Below are positions 35,746 to 43,649 of a stretch of 49,212 nucleotides of DNA, piece by piece; position 1 is the first letter of the stretch; each line of letters starts with the position of its first letter. The position numbers and the translations under genes were made by a program. Source of the stretch: Aeromonas fluvialis (GTDB lineage Bacteria; Pseudomonadota; Gammaproteobacteria; Enterobacterales; Aeromonadaceae). The stretch spans positions 9,671-58,882 of the forward strand of contig NZ_CDBO01000023.1 of the NCBI RefSeq assembly GCF_000819885.1, written 5' to 3'. The notes beneath the pieces were generated by a model that saw only the letters and a program-made list of their open reading frames with translations, was not told the DNA's origin and searched no databases.

Positions 35746-36310
35746 TTACAGGGTTTCGTAACGGGCGACGATGGCGCGAACCACCTCGCTCTCTTCATCC
35801 AGTCCGGTGACGCGGGCCAGCGCTTTGGCCGGGCCAAGCTCCGCCAGCAGGGCTTGCAACTCCACCGCCTGCGGGTCATCGGCATTGCGATAGTGCAGCG
35901 CCGCGGCGATCCCCTCCTGCAACTGCTCGTTTGGCAGGCCGTATTCCAGGGTGCCGAGCAGCGGTTTCACCAGCCGATCCCCCGCCGCCAGCTTGCGCAG
36001 CGGCTGACGACCGACCCGGTCAATCTCGTCCACCAGATAGGGATTGGCGAAACGGGAGAGGATCTTCTCGATATAGGCGGCGTGCAGGCGCGGGTCGAAG
36101 CCGTAGCGTTTGACCAGCACGGCGCCGCTCTCCTCCATGGCGCGACGCACCTTGCTGCGGATCACCGGATCCTCGATCGCCTCGCGCACAGTCTGGTAGC
36201 CGCGCAGCTTGCCGAGATAGGCGGTGACGATGTGACCGCTGCCACGTTGCGCACCACGTCGAGCTTCTGATCCGCCCCTACCACATGGACCTTGTACTCC
36301 TTGTGTTGTT
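35746..36310 (-). pseudogene. mtlD: mannitol-1-phosphate 5-dehydrogenase MtlD, multiply deleted
   Basis: The 3' part (35746 to about 36245) encodes the C-terminal 165 or so residues of MtlD in good condition: [31 protein letters not shown] and [16 protein letters not shown]. Just upstream, in another frame, about 20 residues match the N-terminal part ([19 protein letters not shown], around E. coli residues 45-60). About 170 residues between them and the first 40 residues are gone, including the NAD-binding start. The enzyme, which oxidises mannitol-1-phosphate to fructose-6-phosphate, cannot be made. mtlA, expected upstream, is absent. Confidence 0.88.
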
Positions 36311-36329
36311 TGCGCAAACCTATTGATCT

Positions 36330-36345
36330 TGTGATTTGAATCACG
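36330..36345. promoter_or_regulatory. CRP binding site of the former mtl promoter
   Basis: TGTGATTTGAATCACG matches TGTGA-N6-TCACA at nine of ten conserved positions. A weaker TGTGA half-site follows at 36348-36352. Mannitol operons are CRP-activated. The site is now only about 20 bp from the mtlD scrap, which indicates that mtlA and the mtlD start were deleted. The remaining part of 36353-36587 shows no gene. Confidence 0.7.
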
Positions 36346-36587
36346 GCTGTGATTTTTGTATTCAAACGAACCAATCTTGCTGTCTATCAATTCGCGGTAA
36401 TGGCCGATGGATCCAGCGCAACATTTGGCCACTTATCGATGAATCAGTAATTTTGTAACCCGCTTTCAGTTTTTACGGTCGCTGCCGAGGGCTTTTTTAT
36501 ACTGGCCGATGGCGATGGGGGGACACATGTCGGGGGAAATGGTGAGGCTTGGTTGGGGCTCCTGCTTGCCGCGCTGGGTGGCAAACA

Positions 36588-36618
36588 GATAAAAACAAAC
36601 CGCCAGCAGGCGGTTTGT
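36588..36618 (-). terminator. terminator after lpxL
   Basis: On the minus strand ACAAACCGCC-TGCT-GGCGGTTTGT is followed by TTTTATC. It lies 100 bp after the lpxL stop, beyond a pair of direct repeats. Confidence 0.85.
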
Positions 36619-36634
36619 CGGGGTTGTTCGATGT

Positions 36635-36724
36635 GGCTCGTATCGCGGGCGCGGCAGCTTAGTATACGGTCAGGCTGGCGCTGGGGCCGCTGCCGGCTCG
36701 TATCGCGGGCGCGGCAGCTTAGTA
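36635..36724. repeat. two 30-bp direct repeats at the lpxL 3' end
   Basis: The same 30 bases (starting GGCTCGTATCGCGGGCGCGG) occur at 36635-36664 and 36695-36724, exactly 60 bp apart start to start. The right copy contains the lpxL stop codon. The left copy lies in the 3' untranslated region before the terminator. Confidence 0.9.
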
Positions 36725-37642
36725 GAAGCTTGCATCCTCGGAGGAGGGGCGGGTCTTGAAGCGGCGATGGAGCCACATGTACTGCTCCGGCGCCCTGCGC
36801 ACGGCGGCTTCAATCTCGCGGTTGGCACGCACGGCATCGACCCTGTCATCCCCGCTGGGGTAGTCGGTGAGCGGTGCCCCGATATGCAGGGTGTAACCCT
36901 CGCTGGTACGGATATTGTAGCAGGGCAGGGTGACGGTATTTTTCACCCGCGCCAGGGTGGCGGTGCCGGTGATGGTGGCGGCCTGCTCGACGGCGAAGTA
37001 GGGCACGAACACGCTGGCATGGCGGCCGTAGTCGTGATCCGGAGCGTACCAGAGGGCGTCGCCGTTGCGCAGCGCCTTGATCATCCCCTTTACGTCGGTG
37101 CGATCCACCAGATATTTATTGGAGGCACAGCGGCCATGGTACTGGGCGTATTCCAGCACCGGATTGGTATTGGGGCGATAAACACCGACCCCCGGACGTA
37201 CCAGACCGAAACAGCGGGCGTTGAGCTCGAGGGTCAGGAAGTGGCAAGAGAGCAGCAGCATCCCCTGACCTTTTTCCATCGCGGCAATCACGTGCTCTTC
37301 TCCTTCCACCTTCATCAGGTTGCGCATCCGCCAGTCTGGCCAGAACCAGGCGATACCCACCTCGAACACGGCGCAGCCCACGCTCTCGAAGTTTGCTTTC
37401 AGCAGTTTCTCCCGCTCATCCCGGCTGAGTTCCGGCATGGCCAGTTCCAGATTGCGACGGGCAATCTTCACCCGGGACTTCAACACCTTGGCGGCGAGAC
37501 GACCGAACTGTCGGCCGAGCCACATCTGGCTGCGCCACGGCAGCAGGGTCAGCAGCCAGAGCAGGGCAAGGCCGAACCAGCTGGCCCAGTAACGGGGATG
37601 AAAGAGGCGGGGCTCCAGGCGGGGAGCGTTGTCGTGAGCCAT
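36719..37642 (-). CDS. lpxL: lipid A lauroyltransferase LpxL-type acyltransferase
   Basis: This 307-residue inner-membrane enzyme adds a secondary acyl chain to Kdo2-lipid IVA. It has an N-terminal membrane anchor (about 20-40), the HX4E catalytic motif in HFLTLEL, the substrate region GVYRPNTNP and the conserved WYAPDHDYG and APEQYMWLHRRFKTRP. This matches E. coli LpxL (306 residues) over the whole length. The start at 37642 (MAHDNAPRL) is favoured over 37666 because AAGAG precedes it. It is divergent from hldE, also an envelope gene; the chain length transferred cannot be read from sequence. Confidence 0.92.
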   Translation of the reverse strand: MAHDNAPRLEPRLFHPRYWASWFGLALLWLLTLLPWRSQMWLGRQFGRLAAKVLKSRVKIARRNLELAMPELSRDEREKLLKANFESVGCAVFEVGIAWFWPDWRMRNLMKVEGEEHVIAAMEKGQGMLLLSCHFLTLELNARCFGLVRPGVGVYRPNTNPVLEYAQYHGRCASNKYLVDRTDVKGMIKALRNGDALWYAPDHDYGRHASVFVPYFAVEQAATITGTATLARVKNTVTLPCYNIRTSEGYTLHIGAPLTDYPSGDDRVDAVRANREIEAAVRRAPEQYMWLHRRFKTRPSSEDASFY

Positions 37643-37845
37643 AGCTAATCTCTTGTTCGCAAACATAATCGGGGGATTCTAGCCGAAAGGGGGGACGGGG
37701 GCGAATGGCTGTATGCTGGTCAGAGGGGTAACCGGCGTCCGGTTAGCGTGACAGGGGTGGCAACTGCGGTCGGCTTTTTCTACACCGGATCAAAGAGTGT
37801 GATAAAATCGGCCGCTGATTTTTCAGGTTTTGAGAGTCGATACAG

Positions 37846-39273
37846 ATGAAGATCACCCTGCCCGAGTTTGAAAAAGCCCGCGTTCTGGTCGTTGGCGATG
37901 TCATGTTGGACCGTTACTGGCATGGCCCTACCGGCCGGATCTCCCCCGAAGCGCCGGTGCCCGTGGTCAAGGTTGAACACATTGAAGAGCGCCCCGGTGG
38001 CGCGGCCAACGTGGCGCTCAACTCCGCCGCTCTGGGGGCTCATGCCGTGCTGTTGGGTCTGACCGGCCAGGATGAGGCTGCTGATGCGCTGGCTGGGCAG
38101 ATGGCCGGCGTCAAGGTGGCCTGTGACTTCGTTCGTCTGGCCGACTATCCGACCATCACCAAGCTGCGCGTTCTCTCTCGCAACCAGCAGTTGCTGCGGC
38201 TGGACTTTGAGGAGGCGTTCCACGCCGTCGACTCCACCTTGTTGATGAGCAAGGTCGAGCAGGCGTTGCCCAACAGCGACGTGATGATCCTCTCCGACTA
38301 TGGTAAGGGCGCTCTCAACGATGTGCCCGGCATGATCAAACGCGCTCGTGCCGCCGGTATTCCAGTGCTGGTCGACCCCAAGGGGACCGACTTCGAGAAG
38401 TACCGCGGCGCCACCCTGCTGACCCCCAACATGTCCGAGTTCGAGGCCGTGGTGGGCAAGGTGAAGAGCGAAGAGGCGCTGGTCGCCAAGGGACTGGAGC
38501 TGGTCAAGCGCTTCGAGCTGGATGCCCTGCTGGTCACCCGTTCCGAAAACGGCATGACCCTGATCCGCGAAGGTCAGCCAGAGCTGCACCTGCCGGCTCA
38601 GGCCCACGAGGTTTACGATGTGACCGGTGCCGGTGATACCGTGATCTCCACCTTGGCCACCTCGCTGGCGGCAGGCAAGAGCCTGGATGAGGCCTGTGCG
38701 CTGGCCAATACCGCAGCCGGTATCGTAGTCGGCAAACTGGGGACCTCTACCGTTAGTCCGGTGGAGCTCGCCAATGCCCTCTATTCCGAGCAAGAGACAG
38801 GGTTCGGCGTCATGTCCGAAGCCCAGTTGAAGGTGGCCGTGCGTGCCGCCCGCCTGCGGGGCGAGAAGGTGGTGATGACCAACGGCTGCTTCGACATCCT
38901 GCACGCCGGTCACGTCTCTTACCTGGCCAACGCTGGCAAGCTGGGGGACCGTCTGATCGTGGCGGTCAACACCGATGAGTCGGTCCGCCGTCTGAAAGGG
39001 CCGGGTCGTCCGGTCAACCCGACCGAGCGCCGCATGGCGGTGCTGGCTGCGCTGGGCGCGGTGGATTGGGTGGTGCCGTTTGGTGAAGATACCCCGCAGC
39101 GCCTGATCGCCGAGATCCTGCCGGATCTGCTGGTCAAGGGCGGCGACTACAAGCCGGAAGATATCGCCGGTTACGCCGAGGTGACTGCCAATGGTGGCGA
39201 GGTGCGCGTCCTCAACTTCGAGGATGGCTGCTCCACTACCGACATCATCAAGACGATCCGCGAGCGCGGTTAA
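37846..39273 (+). CDS. hldE: bifunctional heptose 7-phosphate kinase / heptose 1-phosphate adenylyltransferase HldE
   Basis: HldE performs two steps in ADP-heptose synthesis for the lipopolysaccharide core. The 475-residue protein has a PfkB-type kinase domain (about 1-318) with [10 protein letters not shown] and the ATP-site DVTGAGDTV, and a cytidylyltransferase-like domain (about 344-475) with [12 protein letters not shown]. Length and layout match E. coli HldE (477). A -10-like TAAAAT lies about 40 bp upstream of the ATG. It ends at a bidirectional terminator shared with tolC. Confidence 0.97.
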   Translation: MKITLPEFEKARVLVVGDVMLDRYWHGPTGRISPEAPVPVVKVEHIEERPGGAANVALNSAALGAHAVLLGLTGQDEAADALAGQMAGVKVACDFVRLADYPTITKLRVLSRNQQLLRLDFEEAFHAVDSTLLMSKVEQALPNSDVMILSDYGKGALNDVPGMIKRARAAGIPVLVDPKGTDFEKYRGATLLTPNMSEFEAVVGKVKSEEALVAKGLELVKRFELDALLVTRSENGMTLIREGQPELHLPAQAHEVYDVTGAGDTVISTLATSLAAGKSLDEACALANTAAGIVVGKLGTSTVSPVELANALYSEQETGFGVMSEAQLKVAVRAARLRGEKVVMTNGCFDILHAGHVSYLANAGKLGDRLIVAVNTDESVRRLKGPGRPVNPTERRMAVLAALGAVDWVVPFGEDTPQRLIAEILPDLLVKGGDYKPEDIAGYAEVTANGGEVRVLNFEDGCSTTDIIKTIRERG

Positions 39274-39332
39274 CGCGCTGCTGGCCCCGCAATCTGGCGG
39301 GGCTCACTATCGGCTGTAGCAAGCCGGATAAC

Positions 39333-39360
39333 AAAAAGGCGACCTTGCGGTCGCCTTTTT
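39333..39360. terminator. bidirectional terminator between hldE and tolC
   Basis: AAAAAGGCGACC-TTGC-GGTCGCCTTTTT is a 12-bp stem with a 4-nt loop, flanked by A and T runs so that it can end transcripts from both sides. Confidence 0.93.
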
Positions 39361-39377
39361 ATGTCCGATAACGGTTA

Positions 39378-40697
39378 TCAGGCCTTGGTTTTTGCCGTGG
39401 CAGGCATCAGTCCCTGGTTTATCTCCACCAGATCCTGCGCTTCCAGAATACCGGCCGCCTGTTTCAGGCTCAGGATGTTGAGGATGTAGTTGTAACGGGC
39501 TTCGGAGAGCTGCTGCTTGGCCTCGTACAGCTTGCGGGTGGAGTCCAGTACATCGACGATGGTGCGGGTACCCACCTCGTAACCGGCCTCAGTCGCCTTC
39601 AAGGCGCTGTCGGCGGAGACCACTGACTGGCTGTAGGCGCGAACAGAACCGATGCTGGCGTTCACGTTGTTGTAGGAGGAGCGCACCGTGCTCTGCACTG
39701 AGCGGAAGTTCTTCTCCAGCAGTTCGCTGGCCGCCACATAGTTGAACTGGGCCTGTTTCACTTGGGAAGTGGTGGCGCCACCGCTGTAGAGAGGCAGATT
39801 GAAGGTCAGTCCGATATTGGCCTGATTGTCATTGCCACCCGAAATGCTATCAAGCTTGTAATCGGTATTGCTGGTTTGCAGTCCGGCACCCAGATCTAGG
39901 GTCGGCTCGTGGCCGGTCTTGGCCAGGTCGATCTGCTCCTTGGCAATGTCCTTGCTGATGCGGGCGCTGTGCAGTTGCAGGTTCTTGTCCAGCGCCAGCT
40001 CCAGCCACTTGTCAGAGCCGAAGGCGGTCTTCTGCGGGCTGAAACGTTCGGTGTTCAGTACGTCCAGATTGCGGTGATCGACACCGGTCAGCTCGCGCAG
40101 GGTCTCGTAGCTGTTGTCAAGCGAGTTCTCGGCATTGATCTCGTCAGCCAGCGCCTGGTCACGGGATGCTTCGGCTTCATGGACGTCGGTGATGGCGGTC
40201 AGGCCCACTTCGAAACGCTGCTGGGTTTGCTCCAGCTGACGCTCTACCGCAACCTTGTTGGCACGGACGAACTCCAGGGAATCCATCGCCTTGAGCACGT
40301 TGAAATAGGCCTGGGCAGTACGCAGCATCAGGCTCTGGATCTCCAGATTGTAGGCGACATCAGATTGGGTGGCTTGCTTCTCGCTGATATCCAGATTGAC
40401 CCAGTTACTGCGACGATAGAGGGATTGCGACAGCGTCACTTCACCCTCGGCCTTGGTATTGCTCTGGGTATCGTTTTTGTTGTTCAGATAATTGAGTCCA
40501 GCACCCAGATCGATCTGGGGCAACAGAGGGGCGCGAGATTCGTTGATCTTCTCGAAGGCCTGGTCGCGAACGGCTTTGGACTGCAGCAACTGAGGGTCTT
40601 TGATCTGGGCTTGTTGATAGATGTCGAGCAGATTTTCGGCATGGGCACCGGCACTGACGCCCAGCAACACCATGACGGACAAGAGTGTTCTTTTCAT
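39378..40697 (-). CDS. tolC: outer membrane efflux channel TolC
   Basis: TolC is the trimeric outer-membrane tunnel used by multidrug pumps and type I secretion. The 439-residue precursor has a signal peptide (MKRTLLSVMVLLGVSAGAHA) and two outer-membrane-efflux repeats with long coiled coils. ENLLDIYQQAQIKDPQL at the mature N-terminus is the family signature. E. coli TolC is 493 residues; the shorter C-terminus here is common in relatives. The start at 40697 is chosen by the signal peptide. It is divergent from nudF, as in E. coli. Confidence 0.95.
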   Translation of the reverse strand: MKRTLLSVMVLLGVSAGAHAENLLDIYQQAQIKDPQLLQSKAVRDQAFEKINESRAPLLPQIDLGAGLNYLNNKNDTQSNTKAEGEVTLSQSLYRRSNWVNLDISEKQATQSDVAYNLEIQSLMLRTAQAYFNVLKAMDSLEFVRANKVAVERQLEQTQQRFEVGLTAITDVHEAEASRDQALADEINAENSLDNSYETLRELTGVDHRNLDVLNTERFSPQKTAFGSDKWLELALDKNLQLHSARISKDIAKEQIDLAKTGHEPTLDLGAGLQTSNTDYKLDSISGGNDNQANIGLTFNLPLYSGGATTSQVKQAQFNYVAASELLEKNFRSVQSTVRSSYNNVNASIGSVRAYSQSVVSADSALKATEAGYEVGTRTIVDVLDSTRKLYEAKQQLSEARYNYILNILSLKQAAGILEAQDLVEINQGLMPATAKTKA

Positions 40698-40929
40698 AGA
40701 TCGTTTAACCTTTTGTAGTAACCCAAACTGGTTGCTGGAGAGGGCAAGTATTGTCACCGACCAAGCTTGATTGCAGCTTAATCACTCTACTATAAGTAAA
40801 ATTTAATGCGAAGAGTCTCAGGCCCGGTGACGGGAACGTCAAGAACCGGCAGCAGTTTTCTCCCCGAGTGCCTAGCCAAATGATCTGTGGCTGCTAAAAT
40901 CCACCCCTCATTAACCCTGTTACACCGAG

Positions 40930-40947
40930 TGAATGAATGTTCATTCA
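40930..40947. promoter_or_regulatory. candidate TetR-type operator between tolC and nudF
   Basis: TGAATGAA-TG-TTCATTCA is an inverted repeat with perfect 8-bp arms. Operators of TetR-family repressors, including those of efflux systems, often have this form. It lies 56 bp before nudF and 233 bp before tolC. The rest of the 305-bp gap shows no gene; no confident promoter for either gene could be placed. Confidence 0.55.
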
Positions 40948-41002
40948 TGTTCCTCGGATTTTATGGTCAAACTGATTCAAGTCAAGCTGACGGGAGTCCC
41001 TG

Positions 41003-41644
41003 ATGTCGCAGCAACCCTTGCCGCAAGATCGGCACTATGCCACCGATGATATAAAAATCATTCAAAAATCAGTTGGATATAACGGTTTTTTCAAGGTGAA
41101 CGTCTATCGTCTGCAGCACAGGTTATTTGCGGGTGGCTGGAATCAGCCCATTGTGCGCGAGCTGTTCGAACGAGGCCATGCCGCTGCGTTGCTTCCCTAC
41201 GATCCGGTGTGCGACCAGATAGTGCTGGTGGAGCAGTTCCGTATCGGTGCCATGGAGACCAGCCCGACCCCCTGGCTGCTGGAGCTGGTGGCCGGCATCA
41301 TTGACGAAGGGGAGACCGCCGAGGCGGTGGTGCGCCGCGAAGCGGTGGAAGAGGCGGGGATCGAGGTGGCCCGTTGCGAGCACGCCATCAGCTATCTGGT
41401 GAGCCCGGGTGGCAGCACTGAGCGGATCGAGGTTTATGTGGGCGAGGTGGATGCCAGCAAGGCGGGCGGTTTGCACGGTCTGGCTGACGAAGGCGAAGAT
41501 ATTCGGGTGCATGTAGTGAGCCGTGAGCAGGCCTTTGCCTGGATCAAGGAGGGGCGTATCGACAACGCAGCCTCCATCATCGCCCTGCAGTGGCTGGCCC
41601 TCAACCACGGCGAGTTGCGTGCCCGCTGGCTGGCGGATCGCTGA
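41003..41644 (+). CDS. nudF: ADP-ribose pyrophosphatase NudF
   Basis: NudF splits ADP-ribose into AMP and ribose-5-phosphate. The 213-residue protein has the Nudix box GIIDEGETAEAVVRREAVEEAG and the typical ADPRase features (LVEQFRIGAMET, SPGGSTERIEVYVG). It is the first gene of nudF-yqiB-cpdA-yqiA-parE, an arrangement shared with E. coli. The next gene starts two bases after its stop. Confidence 0.95.
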   Translation: MSQQPLPQDRHYATDDIKIIQKSVGYNGFFKVNVYRLQHRLFAGGWNQPIVRELFERGHAAALLPYDPVCDQIVLVEQFRIGAMETSPTPWLLELVAGIIDEGETAEAVVRREAVEEAGIEVARCEHAISYLVSPGGSTERIEVYVGEVDASKAGGLHGLADEGEDIRVHVVSREQAFAWIKEGRIDNAASIIALQWLALNHGELRARWLADR

Positions 41645-41645
41645 G

Positions 41646-42095
41646 GTGGCGCTGACCCTGCAACAGAGCCGGCGCTATGTGCCTGATCTGATGTCTTTGC
41701 AGAGAACTTGCGAGGTCAACTATATGGCGCTGATGAAATTGTTGCCGCCGGATGGGGACGTCGGAGCCGAGCGCCGCTATCGGGTCGGTAACGATCTGCA
41801 GTTCCAGCTCACCATCATTGGCGAGAGTCGCTTCACCAGTCAGGTGATCCTGAGCCAGCACAACCCCGAATTGCCCGAATATCTGCAGGCTCAAGTAGAG
41901 ATTCGTTTGTATCATGATGTGCGGATGGCGGAAGTGTGTGCAGCGCAACAGATTTCCCGGTTGCAACCACGTTATGATTATCCCAATAAAAAGATGCACC
42001 AGCGGGATGAAAAGGAGCAGGTAAATCTGTTTCTGGCCGAATGGCTGAAATTTTGTCTCAGGCATGGCACCAGCCCCATCAATATCTCCAGTTGA
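41646..42095 (+). CDS. yqiB: DUF1249 family protein YqiB
   Basis: This 149-residue protein matches E. coli YqiB (140 residues), with the conserved RLYHDVRMAEVCAAQQI and RYDYPNKKMHQRDEKEQ. Its function is not established. The only start that keeps the family N-terminus (RRYVPDL) is GTG 41646, one base after the nudF stop. An ATG at 41691 would cut off conserved residues. The GTG and tight spacing suggest coupled, low-level translation. Confidence 0.88.
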   Translation: MALTLQQSRRYVPDLMSLQRTCEVNYMALMKLLPPDGDVGAERRYRVGNDLQFQLTIIGESRFTSQVILSQHNPELPEYLQAQVEIRLYHDVRMAEVCAAQQISRLQPRYDYPNKKMHQRDEKEQVNLFLAEWLKFCLRHGTSPINISS

Positions 42096-42114
42096 ACAAA
42101 TATAAAGAAGCGTG

Positions 42115-42936
42115 ATGTTGGAAACAGAGCTCCCCCAGGCGCAGGACGGCAGTGTGCGCCTGTTGCAAATTACCGATACCCATCTCTTCGCCAGTGAAGA
42201 GGGACGGTTGCTGGCTGTGCGTACCGCAGAGAGTCTGGCTGCCGTGCTGGAACAGGTGCAGACCAACGAGCACCCCTATGAGGTGATCCTGGCGACCGGC
42301 GATCTGTCTCAGGATCACAGCCCGGAATCTTATCTGCGGTTCGCCTCCATGATGGCGCCCCTTGGTCGCCCCATCTATTGGCTGCCCGGCAATCACGATG
42401 ACAGTCCGCTGATGACTGAATACCTTCATGCCGCCGGGATCAGCGAATCCAAACAACTGGTAGGCGACTACTGGCAGGTGATCCTGCTCGACACTCAGGT
42501 GCGCGGCAAACCCCATGGTATGATTGGCGATCACCAGCTGGCCGCCCTCGACCGCGCCCTGCGCCAATATCCCGATCGCCACGCCCTGATTGCCCTTCAC
42601 CATCAGGCGGTGCCAGTGGGCTGCGCCTGGCTGGATCAGCACAATCTCAAGAATGCCGATGACCTGTTCGCCGTGCTGGCCCGTCATCCTCAGCAGAAAA
42701 CCATCCTGTTCGGCCACGTGCATCAGGAGTTTGACGAGGAACACCGCGGGGTGCGACTGATTGCCAGCCCCTCCACCTGCATCCAGTTCAAACCGCTCTG
42801 TGATGGCTTCGCGCTGGATGAATCCGGCCCGGGCTGGCGATATCTCACCCTCTATCCGGATGGGCGGGTGGCCAGTGAGGTGTGGCGCCTGCCGGTGGGG
42901 CAGTTTGTGCCCGACCCCGATGCCACCGGTTATTGA
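42115..42936 (+). CDS. cpdA: 3',5'-cyclic AMP phosphodiesterase CpdA
   Basis: CpdA hydrolyses cAMP to AMP and so tunes CRP signalling. The 273-residue calcineurin-type metallophosphoesterase has the metal-binding motifs QITDTHLF, ATGDLSQD, LPGNHDD and LFGHVHQEFD in order. E. coli CpdA is 275 residues. The ATG at 42115 follows an in-frame GTG. It is the third gene of the nudF-parE operon. Confidence 0.95.
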   Translation: MLETELPQAQDGSVRLLQITDTHLFASEEGRLLAVRTAESLAAVLEQVQTNEHPYEVILATGDLSQDHSPESYLRFASMMAPLGRPIYWLPGNHDDSPLMTEYLHAAGISESKQLVGDYWQVILLDTQVRGKPHGMIGDHQLAALDRALRQYPDRHALIALHHQAVPVGCAWLDQHNLKNADDLFAVLARHPQQKTILFGHVHQEFDEEHRGVRLIASPSTCIQFKPLCDGFALDESGPGWRYLTLYPDGRVASEVWRLPVGQFVPDPDATGY

Positions 42937-42945
42937 GGAGTCATG

Positions 42946-43533
42946 ATGAAGCCCCTACTCCTCTACCTGCACGGTTTCAACTCCTCGCCCGGTTCAGCCA
43001 AGGCGCAGCAGATGGCTGCCTGGGTGGCCGCCAATCGGCCCGACATCGAGGTGATCATTCCGGCCCAGCCCAATACGCCAGCGGCGGCCTGGGCGGCTAT
43101 CAAGCAGACCATTTCCGATCTGCAGCATCGTTATGGTAGTGAATTCAAGCTCGGCGCCGTGGGCAGCTCCCTCGGCGGCTTTATGGCGACCCGGGTCAGC
43201 GAGCAGTACGGCTGCCGCGCCGCGCTGATCAATCCGGCGGTACGCCCGCACGAGCTGCTCTGTGACTACCTCGGCCCCCAGACCAATCCCTATACGGGGG
43301 AGCAGTATCAGCTGCTGCCTGAACATATGGACGAGCTGCGAGCGCTGGCGGTGCCTGTGGCTGCCCCCGAGCGACTCTGGGTGCTGCAACAGCAGGAGGA
43401 CGAAGTGCTCGACTACCGCAAGGCACTGGACGAATACCGTTTTGCCCGTCTCTCGCTGGAGTGCGGCGGCAACCACGCCTTCGTGGCGTTCGAGCGCTAC
43501 CCTGCCCAGATCATCCACTTCCTCGGGTTATAA
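42946..43533 (+). CDS. yqiA: esterase YqiA
   Basis: This 195-residue alpha/beta hydrolase has the YqiA start LLLYLHGFNSSPGSAKA, the nucleophile elbow GSSLGGFMAT, an acid in the C-terminal part and the catalytic histidine in GGNHAF. E. coli YqiA has short-chain esterase activity; its natural substrate is unknown. Two ATG codons are in tandem; 42946 has AGGAG at the better distance of five bases. It lies between cpdA and parE. Confidence 0.92.
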   Translation: MKPLLLYLHGFNSSPGSAKAQQMAAWVAANRPDIEVIIPAQPNTPAAAWAAIKQTISDLQHRYGSEFKLGAVGSSLGGFMATRVSEQYGCRAALINPAVRPHELLCDYLGPQTNPYTGEQYQLLPEHMDELRALAVPVAAPERLWVLQQQEDEVLDYRKALDEYRFARLSLECGGNHAFVAFERYPAQIIHFLGL

Positions 43534-43649
43534 AAGGGCGGTCTCGCCCTGCTTGTCCTTCTCCAGATCAAGCTTTCGGCGCGGGGCGTTTGTCCTGCCC
43601 CCGCCTAGCAGTTAAGATTCTCCCCAAACGTCAATTCGCAAGGCCCTCC

